This document shows, piece after piece, positions 54,619 to 62,087 of a stretch of 64,000 nt of DNA. Position numbers and translations under genes: made by a program. Source of the DNA: Neptunicella marina (lineage in GTDB: Bacteria; Pseudomonadota; Gammaproteobacteria; Enterobacterales; Alteromonadaceae); the NCBI RefSeq assembly GCF_014270035.1, contig NZ_JACNEP010000009.1:62001-126000 (forward strand), in the 5' to 3' direction. Under the pieces are notes generated by a model. The model ran no database searches. It saw only the letters and a list, made by a program, of their open reading frames with translations, and had not been told where the DNA came from. Every line of letters starts with the position of its first letter. Within the stretch, counting starts at the first letter, position 1.

Positions 54619-55584
54619 TTACCCCGAAAACGATGGCCCAAAGACCGATTGCCAATATTGGACAGTTAATGTTTTGGTAGGAGCGAACTCAGCGGCATCT
54701 ATTGCATCACCAGCATCCATTGCCGCATTTACAATCAGATCTGCCTGATCTCGTGTATACAAGCTACTGACATTATTTTCTGTATTTACAGGATCAATAA
54801 TCTGAATTGGATCGCTAAAATCTTTTACTTCAGAAGCTTTATAATAATCTTCAAAAATTATTTTTTGATCTAAATTTGATTTAACAATGTAGGTGAAAAA
54901 TTCTTGAAGTGCCTCGACATAATTAGAAAAATCGACACCATTATCACTCAATTTCGCTAATATCATTTCAATCATGAACGACTTAAATCTGAAGCCATTT
55001 ATTTCGTTTTTCTGCTTTCTAGCCCAGAATTTAACCAACCTTACAATTTGCGCATAGTGTTCTGGTTGTTGTTCTTTTCTCTTTTTTGCAAACTCTAAAT
55101 GAAGGGGAATGCTTGTCTCCAAATATGAGCCATCCATCTGGCTAACTAAGTATCCACGCCAATCAGCCTTTCCTTCATAAATTATTGGTACTAGGTCAAC
55201 GTCTAAACCGCTACCTTTAAACGATACACATATGCTGTATGTTTGCCTTTTAATCTGATCGTAACTAAAGTTGGGATACGCTCTTCGAATTTTTTCTTCC
55301 AAGTAATCAAGCAGGTCATTCAAGGCAATATTTGAATCAATGCCACCAATGTAAACTGCAACGTCAATATCATTTAGTGACCTAAGTGCCGTCCCTTTTG
55401 CCAAGCTACCTGATAACTGCATTCGTTTAAGAGCAAAGTCTGGGTGCTCCTTCAAATAATCCTGCAACTTTTCACGAAGACTACGAGCCTGTTTGCGAAA
55501 CTTATCAGCCCTGTCTTTAGGTAAATTGACCTTATCCTTTGCAAAATCGCACAATGTTTTATGATTCACATGCTCCAGTGACAT
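54619..55584 (-). CDS. cdnC: CD-NTase CdnC (cyclic-trinucleotide synthase) of CBASS
   Basis: A 321-residue cGAS/DncV-like nucleotidyltransferase. The catalytic motif is GSLAKGTALRSLNDIDVAV (Gly59-Ser60; metal Asps 72 and 74), and a third Asp comes from LDVDLVP (128/130). The whole length resembles CdnC of the E. coli MS115-1 system, the enzyme that makes cyclic tri-adenylate when bound by a closed HORMA protein. Its partners HORMA, TRIP13 and NucC follow in the same order. About 105 nt separate it from the recombinase gene. A poor -35/-10-like pair (TTGCAC, 17 nt, TTTAAC) lies in that gap. The C-terminus (APTKTLTVQYWQSVFG) is the conserved tail. Confidence 0.92.
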   Translation of the reverse strand: MSLEHVNHKTLCDFAKDKVNLPKDRADKFRKQARSLREKLQDYLKEHPDFALKRMQLSGSLAKGTALRSLNDIDVAVYIGGIDSNIALNDLLDYLEEKIRRAYPNFSYDQIKRQTYSICVSFKGSGLDVDLVPIIYEGKADWRGYLVSQMDGSYLETSIPLHLEFAKKRKEQQPEHYAQIVRLVKFWARKQKNEINGFRFKSFMIEMILAKLSDNGVDFSNYVEALQEFFTYIVKSNLDQKIIFEDYYKASEVKDFSDPIQIIDPVNTENNVSSLYTRDQADLIVNAAMDAGDAIDAAEFAPTKTLTVQYWQSVFGPSFSG

Positions 55585-55689
55585 CCTTTCCCCTTACTAA
55601 TTATTTGCATCAATAATCGGGTTATTGGGGTTGGTTAAAAATTTATCAATCTTAAAGTGCAACTTTATTTTTTGATAGCAGAATACGTG

Positions 55690-56643
55690 TCAAAACAACC
55701 CACTACTACCCTCAGCAGATGGGTGAGTAGCTTGATACACTTCTGATAATTTCTTTCGACTGACATGCGTGTAAAGTTGTGTTGTGAGGATGCTGGCATG
55801 GCCCAGCATTTCTTGAATGTGACGAAGGTCAGCGCCATTGTCTAACATTGTTGTCGCTGTGTTGTGCCGGTACAAGTGGCATGCTCCTGTACGGTCAAAA
55901 CCTGCTAATTTCACATACTGTGAGGCCATATCAGACAGTTTTCCCGGTATGTAGCGCTTGCCGTTGTTAGCAAGAAATAATGCCTTTCCTGATCCGATAA
56001 ATGAGAACATTGGACGAATCTTGCCGATGTAGAATGCAAGCCATTCACATCCTCGCAGACTGATTGGTACTAAACGCTCTTTCTTACCTTTGCCGTGGAC
56101 TCGAACCAACTTACTGTTGAAGTCAATGTCATCAATATTTAACTTAACCAGTTCACCTCGTCTTAGGCCTGTTGCAAAGAAGGTTTCAAGAATAGCGCGA
56201 TCACGCAAGCCTTTAATCCCAAACAGCAGTGGCTGCTCCAGAATCACTTCTATTTCGTCAGTGCTATAAAGCGCTTTGGGTATTTGCTCACCTTTTGATG
56301 GTAGCTCAATGTTTACAAGCGTATTGGTTTGCAGCAATTTTTTGATGAACATGTACTTCACGAATGTTTTAACAAACGTAAGTAAGTTTCGTTTTTGGGC
56401 TGGACATAGCGGCTGGTTATCTAACGGTTTGCGATACGCATTCAAATAGGCTGCGTATTCATCCATTAAATCCAAATCAATTTGGTCAATGCGTGTAACA
56501 TTGCGGTTTATACACCAAAGAAAAAACTTCTTAAGACCGCCTCGTTTACCTCTTACCGTATCTGAGCTTTGCCCCTTTGCGAGACAAAGCTCAAAGTAGT
56601 ACTTGGCACATCGCCAAATGCGATTAGTGGTAGGTTTGTTCAC
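55690..56643 (-). CDS. Tyrosine-type site-specific recombinase
   Basis: About 317 residues, typical of XerC-like recombinases. The core-binding domain (AKYYFELCLAKGQSSDTVRGKRGG) is followed by the catalytic domain with Arg161 (TGLRRGEL), a Lys in GKGKKERLVP, His256 and Arg259 (HLYRH), His282 (LGHAS) and Tyr291 (QLYTHVS). It could act as a resolvase of the transposon or as an integrase. The frame is open to 56784 inside the preceding gene. I chose GTG at 56643, which has an AAAGAG site and leaves a 20-nt overlap. It is nearest to the CBASS operon. Confidence 0.88.
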   Translation of the reverse strand: MNKPTTNRIWRCAKYYFELCLAKGQSSDTVRGKRGGLKKFFLWCINRNVTRIDQIDLDLMDEYAAYLNAYRKPLDNQPLCPAQKRNLLTFVKTFVKYMFIKKLLQTNTLVNIELPSKGEQIPKALYSTDEIEVILEQPLLFGIKGLRDRAILETFFATGLRRGELVKLNIDDIDFNSKLVRVHGKGKKERLVPISLRGCEWLAFYIGKIRPMFSFIGSGKALFLANNGKRYIPGKLSDMASQYVKLAGFDRTGACHLYRHNTATTMLDNGADLRHIQEMLGHASILTTQLYTHVSRKKLSEVYQATHPSAEGSSGLF

Positions 56644-57112
56644 GAATAAGCTCTTTAGCCATTGACATCCCAGTTTCAACGTAAGCTTTCGGCTCAGGCC
56701 TATGCCAGTAAATAACAGCACTATCATTCCGGCGTATCCTTCCAACCCGATAGCCGACAGCTGATAGAACATTTCCATTTTCATGGTAGGTCGGGAACAC
56801 TACACATCCTCGAAAAATTTCGTGTCCTGTCGCACGTATTAGTCCAGATCGCAGAAGGCTTCCTCTAATACTTCCCCCTTCACAGTTTCTGGCTTTAGGG
56901 ATTTGTTTGCCCATTGTTCGATCGCAATATCCAATTCCTGTATGGCATTTGAGATCAGCATCAATACTACCGCATTGATTCACAAACTCTTGCGCAAGTT
57001 CGCTTAGCTGGTATCGCTGACGATAATGCTCAAAGGCTTGCTGAATATTCAATTCATCAAGGTTGAGTTGACCTAGCACATCCAGATACATATTGGGTGA
57101 TGGAATATTCAT
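56624..57112 (-). CDS. Toprim_N/DNA-primase-core-like small protein
   Basis: A 162-residue protein. The C-terminal two thirds (GYCDRTMGKQIP, IRGSLLRSGLIRATGHEIFRGCVVFP, GNVLSAVGYRVGRI) resembles the N-terminal subdomain of the DnaG catalytic core (Toprim_N), although no full Toprim active site is present. The first 60 residues are helical (HYRQRYQLSELAQEFV). It is coupled to the recombinase by overlap. Some proteins combine such a domain with a recombinase, so the pair may be split halves of one functional unit, perhaps for DNA-end or site recognition. Function is not known. Confidence 0.6.
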   Translation of the reverse strand: MNIPSPNMYLDVLGQLNLDELNIQQAFEHYRQRYQLSELAQEFVNQCGSIDADLKCHTGIGYCDRTMGKQIPKARNCEGGSIRGSLLRSGLIRATGHEIFRGCVVFPTYHENGNVLSAVGYRVGRIRRNDSAVIYWHRPEPKAYVETGMSMAKELIREQTYH

Positions 57113-57169
57113 AAGCCATCACCTTCATTGTTAAGGGAGATTGCTAAGGATGAATATATGTAAGTTAAC

Positions 57170-57946
57170 TTATTCACCTTTGCTCTCCTTTAAATCTTCT
57201 TCTAACGCAATCTTGCCAAACTTCTCCCGCATAGATTTTTTGCTATGCAGCGGCAACTTGTGAGCGTTATGAATGATGCGGTCAAGGATTGCATCGGCAA
57301 CATTGTCGCTACCAATAAAGGCATGCCAATCCTGAAAAGGGATTTGCGATGTGATCAGCGTTGAGCATTCTGTGTAGCGGTCTTCTAAAATACAGTAGAG
57401 AATTTCTACCTGCTCTCCCGACAGCTCGCATGCACCAAGGTCGTCGAGGACAAGTAAGTCTGTTTTCAGAAGTGTACGACGAAAATTAGCGTATTGATCC
57501 AATGTTTGTTTCTTGTACGCCTCCTTAAAAAAGTCATCTAATCGGTAATACAGCACTTTATACCCTGCCGACAGCAAGGCGTTCGCAATGGCGTTTGCAA
57601 GATAGGTTTTACCCGTACCTGATGCCCCAGTTATTACGGCGTTTAGATGTTTCATTACCCAATTGCCTGTAAGCAGAGAAAGAAGCAACTTTTTATGACC
57701 GCTTCGCTCACCACCGAACTCTATGTTCTCGGTACACGCATTGGGGAAACGAAGTCGAGCCTGTTTAACGCGACGCGTCATCGCTCTGTTGCGGTCCTCT
57801 TCAACTTGCGTAATGAAAAGGTGCTCAAGTCTTTCTTCATAGGTCAAATCGTCGAACTCGTTAGAGCTGTATTGCGTTTCAAGTGCTCGAATAACACCAT
57901 GTAGCCCCAGCTCTTCAATTGGTTTGCGGATAGACGGACTAATCAT
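57170..57946 (-). CDS. istB: IstB-like AAA+ transposition helper ATPase
   Basis: A 258-residue IstB/DnaC-like ATPase. Walker A is GASGTGKTYLA (107-117). Walker B is LLVLDDLGA. A sensor-like TLITSQIP and an arginine-bearing ADAILDRIIHNAHKL follow. In IS21 it regulates the IstA transposase and target choice. The start overlaps the istA stop by 8 nt, the same coupling as in IS21-family elements. It precedes the Toprim_N gene by 57 nt. Confidence 0.92.
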   Translation of the reverse strand: MISPSIRKPIEELGLHGVIRALETQYSSNEFDDLTYEERLEHLFITQVEEDRNRAMTRRVKQARLRFPNACTENIEFGGERSGHKKLLLSLLTGNWVMKHLNAVITGASGTGKTYLANAIANALLSAGYKVLYYRLDDFFKEAYKKQTLDQYANFRRTLLKTDLLVLDDLGACELSGEQVEILYCILEDRYTECSTLITSQIPFQDWHAFIGSDNVADAILDRIIHNAHKLPLHSKKSMREKFGKIALEEDLKESKGE

Positions 57947-59486
57947 GACGCACTCCTTCTATACCTGAGAAATACTCTGCTCCACGAATATTACTGTGAT
58001 GAAGTTGCGAGACACCGACTGACTTGCGAGGCTGTGGCAGTGTTTTTGTATTCCGCTTCAAAATGCGCTCCACGGTAGTCACATTAACATCACCAATCGC
58101 TAGTGCGCGTTCACACGCAACCTCCATTTGCTCATATTCATAGCACTTAGCTAGCTTCTTTAGCTTGCTCACTGCTCGCATCGGTTTTTGGTCATTCTCT
58201 GGCCGTTTATCAAATAGCTTGTCGACAAAGGCTTCAGATGCAATGCCTATGGATTTCGCCCACGATTTTGCGAATGGATAAGTGTAGCTTTGATAAGCCA
58301 GCTCATTTGGAGCCATGTGCTCTGGTAAAGTTGTGTTCTGCCTTTGGCTTTTACTTTTGGCATGAACAACGACGGTTTTCCCATTGTGTATTACACGAAC
58401 AGAACTCGTACAAACATGAACTTTCACTACTTGGCCTACCAGACTCACAGGAACTGAATAGCCGTGGCCCTCAATACGAACATGGTGATGAGGTTCAACG
58501 GTCAGGGTTTTTATAGTCTGGGGAACATCAAACGATTCAGGAGGTAGTTCCTTTAGACACGGGAGTTCATGTTCTTTGTAGAAACTGATGCGGTTCCCCT
58601 CATACTGAGCGAAATTTCTCTCATTAAGTTTCTGCATCAGGGGCTTTATTGCTTCATTGACTTCCGCCAGTGATGCAAAGGTCATACGTTGTAGCGGAGC
58701 GATAATCCAACGCTCAACATTAAGCACACCTTGCTCAACTGGCCCTTTGTCAGCAGATTCACCCGGTCGTGTGTTAGACAGCATGCTATCGTTGTGGTCT
58801 GCCCACGCTGCTAAACTATCGTTTGGTGTATCTCTATGTTTTGGTTTGACAGCGGAAGCGAAGTTATCAGTAAGATAAACCTGATGTATACCGCCAAATA
58901 GTTTTACTGCGCGATTCATACCTTCCAAAAAGTCAGGAATTTTTTGCGAATGACAGGCCACCACAACGTAGTAATCGCTAGCTGGTGAGTTGCAGACTAA
59001 AAACTGAGGCGGCTTGAATCCAGCAATACAGTTTTTAGCCTTTAGGGTTTCACCTGCAAAATCGACCTGACAGGTTCCCCCCAAAGGATGGTGCTGTAAC
59101 ATCGCGACTTTGTTTTGCTTGCGATCCTCGCGAAGTAACTTGTTGGTATAGGAGAGGCTGTAGTGATTGTCTTTATTTTCTTCTGCATATTCCTCCCATA
59201 GCAGCTCCTGCGTCATATACTTGATGGAGCGAAGCTGCTGTGTGAAATAGTTAAGATCAGGCATTGCTTTCAAGCTTTTAGGCCTTCTACTGATAAACAG
59301 GTCGTTAATTTCGCTGTCAGTGCTATCTTTCAACATTTCCCAATCTATTTTTAACTCTTTCACACGGTATGCCATGCGATTCACCGACGTATGAGTGATA
59401 TTATTACTTTTGGCGATTTTGCGATTCGAATAATCACCGCTTAATAATTGACGCAAAACGCGCCGTCTTACTGATGGCAGTATCAT
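57939..59486 (-). CDS. istA: IstA-like DDE transposase (IS21 family)
   Basis: A 515-residue DDE/Mu-type transposase. An N-terminal HTH (YSNRKIAKSNNITHTSVNRMAY) is followed by the catalytic core with Asp142 (CQVDFAGE), Asp207 (YLTDNFASAV) and Glu251 (KGPVEQGV). A C-terminal beta-barrel (HHHVRIEGHGYSVPVSL) and basic tail complete the fold. The triad is intact, so the protein could be active. It is coupled to istB. A good AGGG ribosome site precedes the ATG. Confidence 0.92.
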   Translation of the reverse strand: MILPSVRRRVLRQLLSGDYSNRKIAKSNNITHTSVNRMAYRVKELKIDWEMLKDSTDSEINDLFISRRPKSLKAMPDLNYFTQQLRSIKYMTQELLWEEYAEENKDNHYSLSYTNKLLREDRKQNKVAMLQHHPLGGTCQVDFAGETLKAKNCIAGFKPPQFLVCNSPASDYYVVVACHSQKIPDFLEGMNRAVKLFGGIHQVYLTDNFASAVKPKHRDTPNDSLAAWADHNDSMLSNTRPGESADKGPVEQGVLNVERWIIAPLQRMTFASLAEVNEAIKPLMQKLNERNFAQYEGNRISFYKEHELPCLKELPPESFDVPQTIKTLTVEPHHHVRIEGHGYSVPVSLVGQVVKVHVCTSSVRVIHNGKTVVVHAKSKSQRQNTTLPEHMAPNELAYQSYTYPFAKSWAKSIGIASEAFVDKLFDKRPENDQKPMRAVSKLKKLAKCYEYEQMEVACERALAIGDVNVTTVERILKRNTKTLPQPRKSVGVSQLHHSNIRGAEYFSGIEGVRHD

Positions 59487-59571
59487 TTATCTACCCTTCC
59501 ATTTGGCCAAACGACGATGTGTCAGAAAAATTATTTCCAACATGCATCTCGATTAGCTTGCTTTATCGTCA

Positions 59572-59657
59572 GGGAGAGACTACTTTTATCTAAGGCTGAT
59601 GAGGCGTAGCCTCTCCCAATGAAAGAACCTCCAAGTTGCACCTTGCGAGGTTTTTTT
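59572..59657 (+). terminator. Two tandem hairpins, the second a plus-strand terminator
   Basis: Hairpin 1 pairs GGGAGAG-A-CTAC (59572-59583) with GTAG-C-CTCTCCC (59606-59617). Hairpin 2 pairs AACCTC...AAG with CTT...GAGGTT (59626-59652) and runs into seven T on the plus strand. No plus-strand gene precedes it. It may end a small plus-strand RNA between istA and the HTH gene, or act weakly in both directions as the terminator of the HTH gene. Confidence 0.5.
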
Positions 59658-59676
59658 GTGTCTGGTGTTTACGTTT

Positions 59677-59967
59677 TCATAGCGCACCTCCACGTGTTCC
59701 ATGGTCAGCTACTGTCATTCGGCGGGACGCCAACCAATTTGCAATATCTTCCGCTAATGCATAACGCCCTCGCTTTCCTTCCAATTCGAAAACGGCAACA
59801 GGCACTTTGCCTCGCTTGTATGCCTGTCGGAATGCATCTCCATTGGTGAACCCGAGCACTTGATAGAGTGCTTTGCCAAACAGCAACATTCCGTGCTGCT
59901 TAATCAAGTCCTGTTTGATCCGTTGCGCCAGCTCCCGCTCTTTTTCCGTATTTACAACTTCAGACAT
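59677..59967 (-). CDS. Small putative DNA-binding protein of the transposase module
   Basis: A 96-residue protein with an HTH-like middle (GKALYQVLGFTNGDAFRQAYKRGKVPVAVFELEG), the form seen in small accessory DNA-binding or excisionase-like proteins. No enzyme motif is present. It shares the strand and proximity of istA but is separated from it by 190 nt holding two hairpins. The frame starts at 59973, but ATG at 59967 has the better distance from AAGG. A role in controlling transposition is inferred from its place only. Confidence 0.6.
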   Translation of the reverse strand: MSEVVNTEKERELAQRIKQDLIKQHGMLLFGKALYQVLGFTNGDAFRQAYKRGKVPVAVFELEGKRGRYALAEDIANWLASRRMTVADHGTRGGAL

Positions 59968-60026
59968 GTTCATACCTTTATTGGGGCATCGAAACTCTAC
60001 TGTAGTAGCCCACTATTTTTTCGCTA

Positions 60027-60057
60027 GGAGGATGACAGAGCGGTACTGCGATCCTCC
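60027..60057. repeat. Inverted repeat GGAGGAT-N17-ATCCTCC
   Basis: Perfect 7-bp arms lie between the HTH gene start and the plus-strand gene at 60129. It may be an operator for the divergent genes or part of the element end. It has no T-run. Confidence 0.35.
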
Positions 60058-60128
60058 CCCCATAACTGAGCGTGACTTACCCAAAATGAACTAAACTGAA
60101 ATTTATAAAAAATGTTTGGAATGCCGAC

Positions 60129-61100
60129 ATGACACGTCGATATGGCGAGCAATACCGGATAGCCGCAAAATGTCAGATGAGGCTTTTTGTGGCCGCAACA
60201 GGCATCAATTGCTCAGGAAAAGCTTGTGAAAGGTTTATGGGAACGATACGAATTGATCCCGCCACTGGGCAGGAAGTAGTTAATGGCAAGTTCACCCGTG
60301 CTTTTCATGGGCGAACACAACTTCACCCTCGCACTTATGATGAAATCAAGAAAACAGCCCAACGCTTCGGAATGACGCAAGTTTATGACCACGAGCTCTG
60401 GGAACTGATTGGCGAGGATAAAATAACAACAGATCATGAACCAAAGGTGGGGGCCTTAATCACTGAGCTTGCTGCCGAAATCAAAAAAATCTGCTTGGCT
60501 AAAGATGATTCACTTCTGAAAATAGGGGACATAGTTGCCACGAACAACGAGCTTGATGTTATAGCTGCTCACATTTTATTGTTTCGAGGTGCTGCCATAA
60601 AAAACAGAAAAGTGCTTGTAAAGCTGCTTAATAGCTACGTAAGCACAGTGGCTTTTGCAATAGAGTGGCGGTCGCTACGGTTTATCAAAGAAGAGTTCTT
60701 CTATTACATGCAGAATACCTTCTTCGACAATCCGAAAAACAATTTATCCTTCATTATCGACAGCGCATATCCTGATTTTAAAACGGCATCATTTTCATCA
60801 TCTTTAAGCCGTATAAGTACCATAAACTTGCTTACTGATTATTTTATTATGGTAGTAACGAAGCGTTCTGAGAAAGCCAAATACCGAATGCGTGTGTACA
60901 TGCAATTTATTGATATTGCCCAATTGATTAAAGACTTAGATTTTGTACACGGTATGGTCGATTCGAATGACACGAGAAATAAATCTGGATTACTAGCGCT
61001 TCTCGCTGTTACTGGAAATACAATAAAAGTGAACGCCTATCGCGGCCCAACCAGAGTCATCAATAATTCTCAAACACTACCGAACGGGCGATTAATTTAA
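60129..61100 (+). CDS. Unrecognised 323-residue island protein
   Basis: I do not recognise this protein. The N-terminal 100 residues are basic and polar with short conserved-looking motifs (GKFTRAFHGRTQLHPRTYDEIKKTAQRFGM). The rest is mostly helical with long hydrophobic-patterned segments (VIAAHILLFRGAA, YVSTVAFAIEW, TINLLTDYFIMVV), but no clear transmembrane helix and no nuclease or nucleotide-binding motif. The C-terminus is basic. It is the first plus-strand gene after the transposase module, with a weak ribosome site (GGA at 8 nt). A hairpin follows 28 nt after the stop. It could be cargo of the island. Confidence 0.6.
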   Translation: MTRRYGEQYRIAAKCQMRLFVAATGINCSGKACERFMGTIRIDPATGQEVVNGKFTRAFHGRTQLHPRTYDEIKKTAQRFGMTQVYDHELWELIGEDKITTDHEPKVGALITELAAEIKKICLAKDDSLLKIGDIVATNNELDVIAAHILLFRGAAIKNRKVLVKLLNSYVSTVAFAIEWRSLRFIKEEFFYYMQNTFFDNPKNNLSFIIDSAYPDFKTASFSSSLSRISTINLLTDYFIMVVTKRSEKAKYRMRVYMQFIDIAQLIKDLDFVHGMVDSNDTRNKSGLLALLAVTGNTIKVNAYRGPTRVINNSQTLPNGRLI

Positions 61101-61564
61101 TGCACGTTACTTGTACACCTTTGTTGTGACTGGAATATTCTAAAATTCCAGTGGAACGCACTAAGTAGTCTGGCGGTTCACGAAAATAAGCCCAGATGGA
61201 ACAAACGAAAAGCCTACTCAGATGATTACGCTCATGAAAATGTTCACCTGAACTCATCAAATTTTTCATCACGACTCATTTAGCCGTTCCAGTCAAATTT
61301 TAAAATGTTCCACTTGTGGTAAGTTGTCAGATCACGAAACAAGCAATTTAGAACAATGATCCCTAACCAAATCCCCTTATCAGTAACCAGATTTTGTTTA
61401 CTGACAGTAATCACACCTTGTAAAACAAAAAATGATTACCAACGGTAAACCGTTTGTGTTTACCGCTTTCGAAGTGACTGCCGCTTTGAGCACAATGCGC
61501 CCATACCAGATTATCCGCTATACTTTAGTCATGGGTTCCCCCCTGACTTAACTTGAGATTAACA
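61101..61564. other. 464-bp gene-free stretch with several inverted repeats
   Basis: No gene is seen on either strand. It contains a hairpin ACTGGAAT-N8-ATTCCAGT (61129-61152), a repeat of the TTCCAGT/GGAACG elements near 61293-61299, and the dyad CGGTAAAC-N7-GTTTACCG (61443-61465). A TATACT sequence at 61520-61525 could be the -10 of the small antitoxin-like gene. The repeats suggest regulatory or mobile-element end sequences. Confidence 0.45.
61443..61465. repeat. Dyad CGGTAAAC-N7-GTTTACCG
   Basis: Perfect 8-bp arms about 100 nt upstream of the MbcA/ParS-like gene. Antitoxin-type genes are often autoregulated through such sites, although this protein lacks a visible DNA-binding domain. Confidence 0.4.
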
Positions 61565-61783
61565 ATGACATCAGAACCAAATGATGAAGACGTGACTGTC
61601 GAAATATTGCAGCAGGAACTAAATAGCCTGTTTAAGGGCAATGAGGACAGCATGGAAGAATGGCTTGAAACTAGGATTCCAGTTCTCAGTGGTGAGCAAC
61701 CGCGAGCTATGTTTGATACGCCACATCGACGTCAGCGACTGTTTCAGATTCTACAAGAGATGAAGTTTGGCGAGACGGCTTAG
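61565..61783 (+). CDS. Short MbcA/ParS-type (DUF2384-like) toxin-binding domain protein
   Basis: A 72-residue acidic protein. The C-terminal 50 residues (SLFKGNEDSMEEWLETRIPVLSGEQPRAMFDTPHRRQRLFQIL) resemble the MbcA/ParS/Xre toxin-binding domain that pairs with RES-type toxins. The usual N-terminal helix-turn-helix is missing and no RES toxin gene lies next to it, so it is an orphan or a trimmed antitoxin. The frame starts with a TTG at 61553. ATG at 61565 with GAG at 8 nt is preferred. It may be a remnant, or act as an antitoxin in trans. Confidence 0.55.
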   Translation: MTSEPNDEDVTVEILQQELNSLFKGNEDSMEEWLETRIPVLSGEQPRAMFDTPHRRQRLFQILQEMKFGETA

Positions 61784-62087
61784 TCGGCAACAAACAAGCC
61801 CTCACTCAAGTCCCTATATTCGATCATTTCAGGTATACCATCATGACTGCGTCTAAGGCCCGTCCGGGCGGGTTGGTAACAAAAAGCCATCGGCATCTAT
61901 TCTGAATCAGGGGGCAAGCTTTCTCATGCTTTATCATTCCAGTGCAAGGCTATTTGTGACAATTGCTTATATCAATATCCCGTCTATTTATTTCTAAAAC
62001 ATCCAGTAATATGTGAGTGGTTTAAACGTTGACTTTAAGAATTGATCGCTAAAGTATTAGTGATCATGCTGTCTAAGGATTTTTTTA
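61784..62087. other. Gene-free stretch before the nuclease-like gene
   Basis: I see no gene. A short GC-rich segment (GGCCCGTCCGGGCGGG, about 61857-61872) can fold but lacks a T-run. The end of the stretch carries AAGGAT, about 8 nt before the ATG at 62088. Confidence 0.4.

Larger units (their letters stand above)
55690..59967 (-). mobile_element. IS21-like transposase module with tyrosine recombinase, beside CBASS
   Basis: Five minus-strand genes are packed together: HTH protein, IstA-like transposase, IstB-like ATPase, Toprim_N protein and tyrosine recombinase. A DDE transposase/AAA+ pair with a separate site-specific recombinase recalls replicative transposons, in which the recombinase resolves cointegrates. 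I found no clear terminal inverted repeats or target duplication, so the exact ends, and whether CBASS is cargo, remain open. Confidence 0.7.

Noticed and set aside
55690-56784. Longer recombinase start at 56784
   Set aside because: It would overlap the Toprim_N gene by 161 nt, the extra N-terminus does not resemble recombinases, and GTG at 56643 has a better ribosome site.
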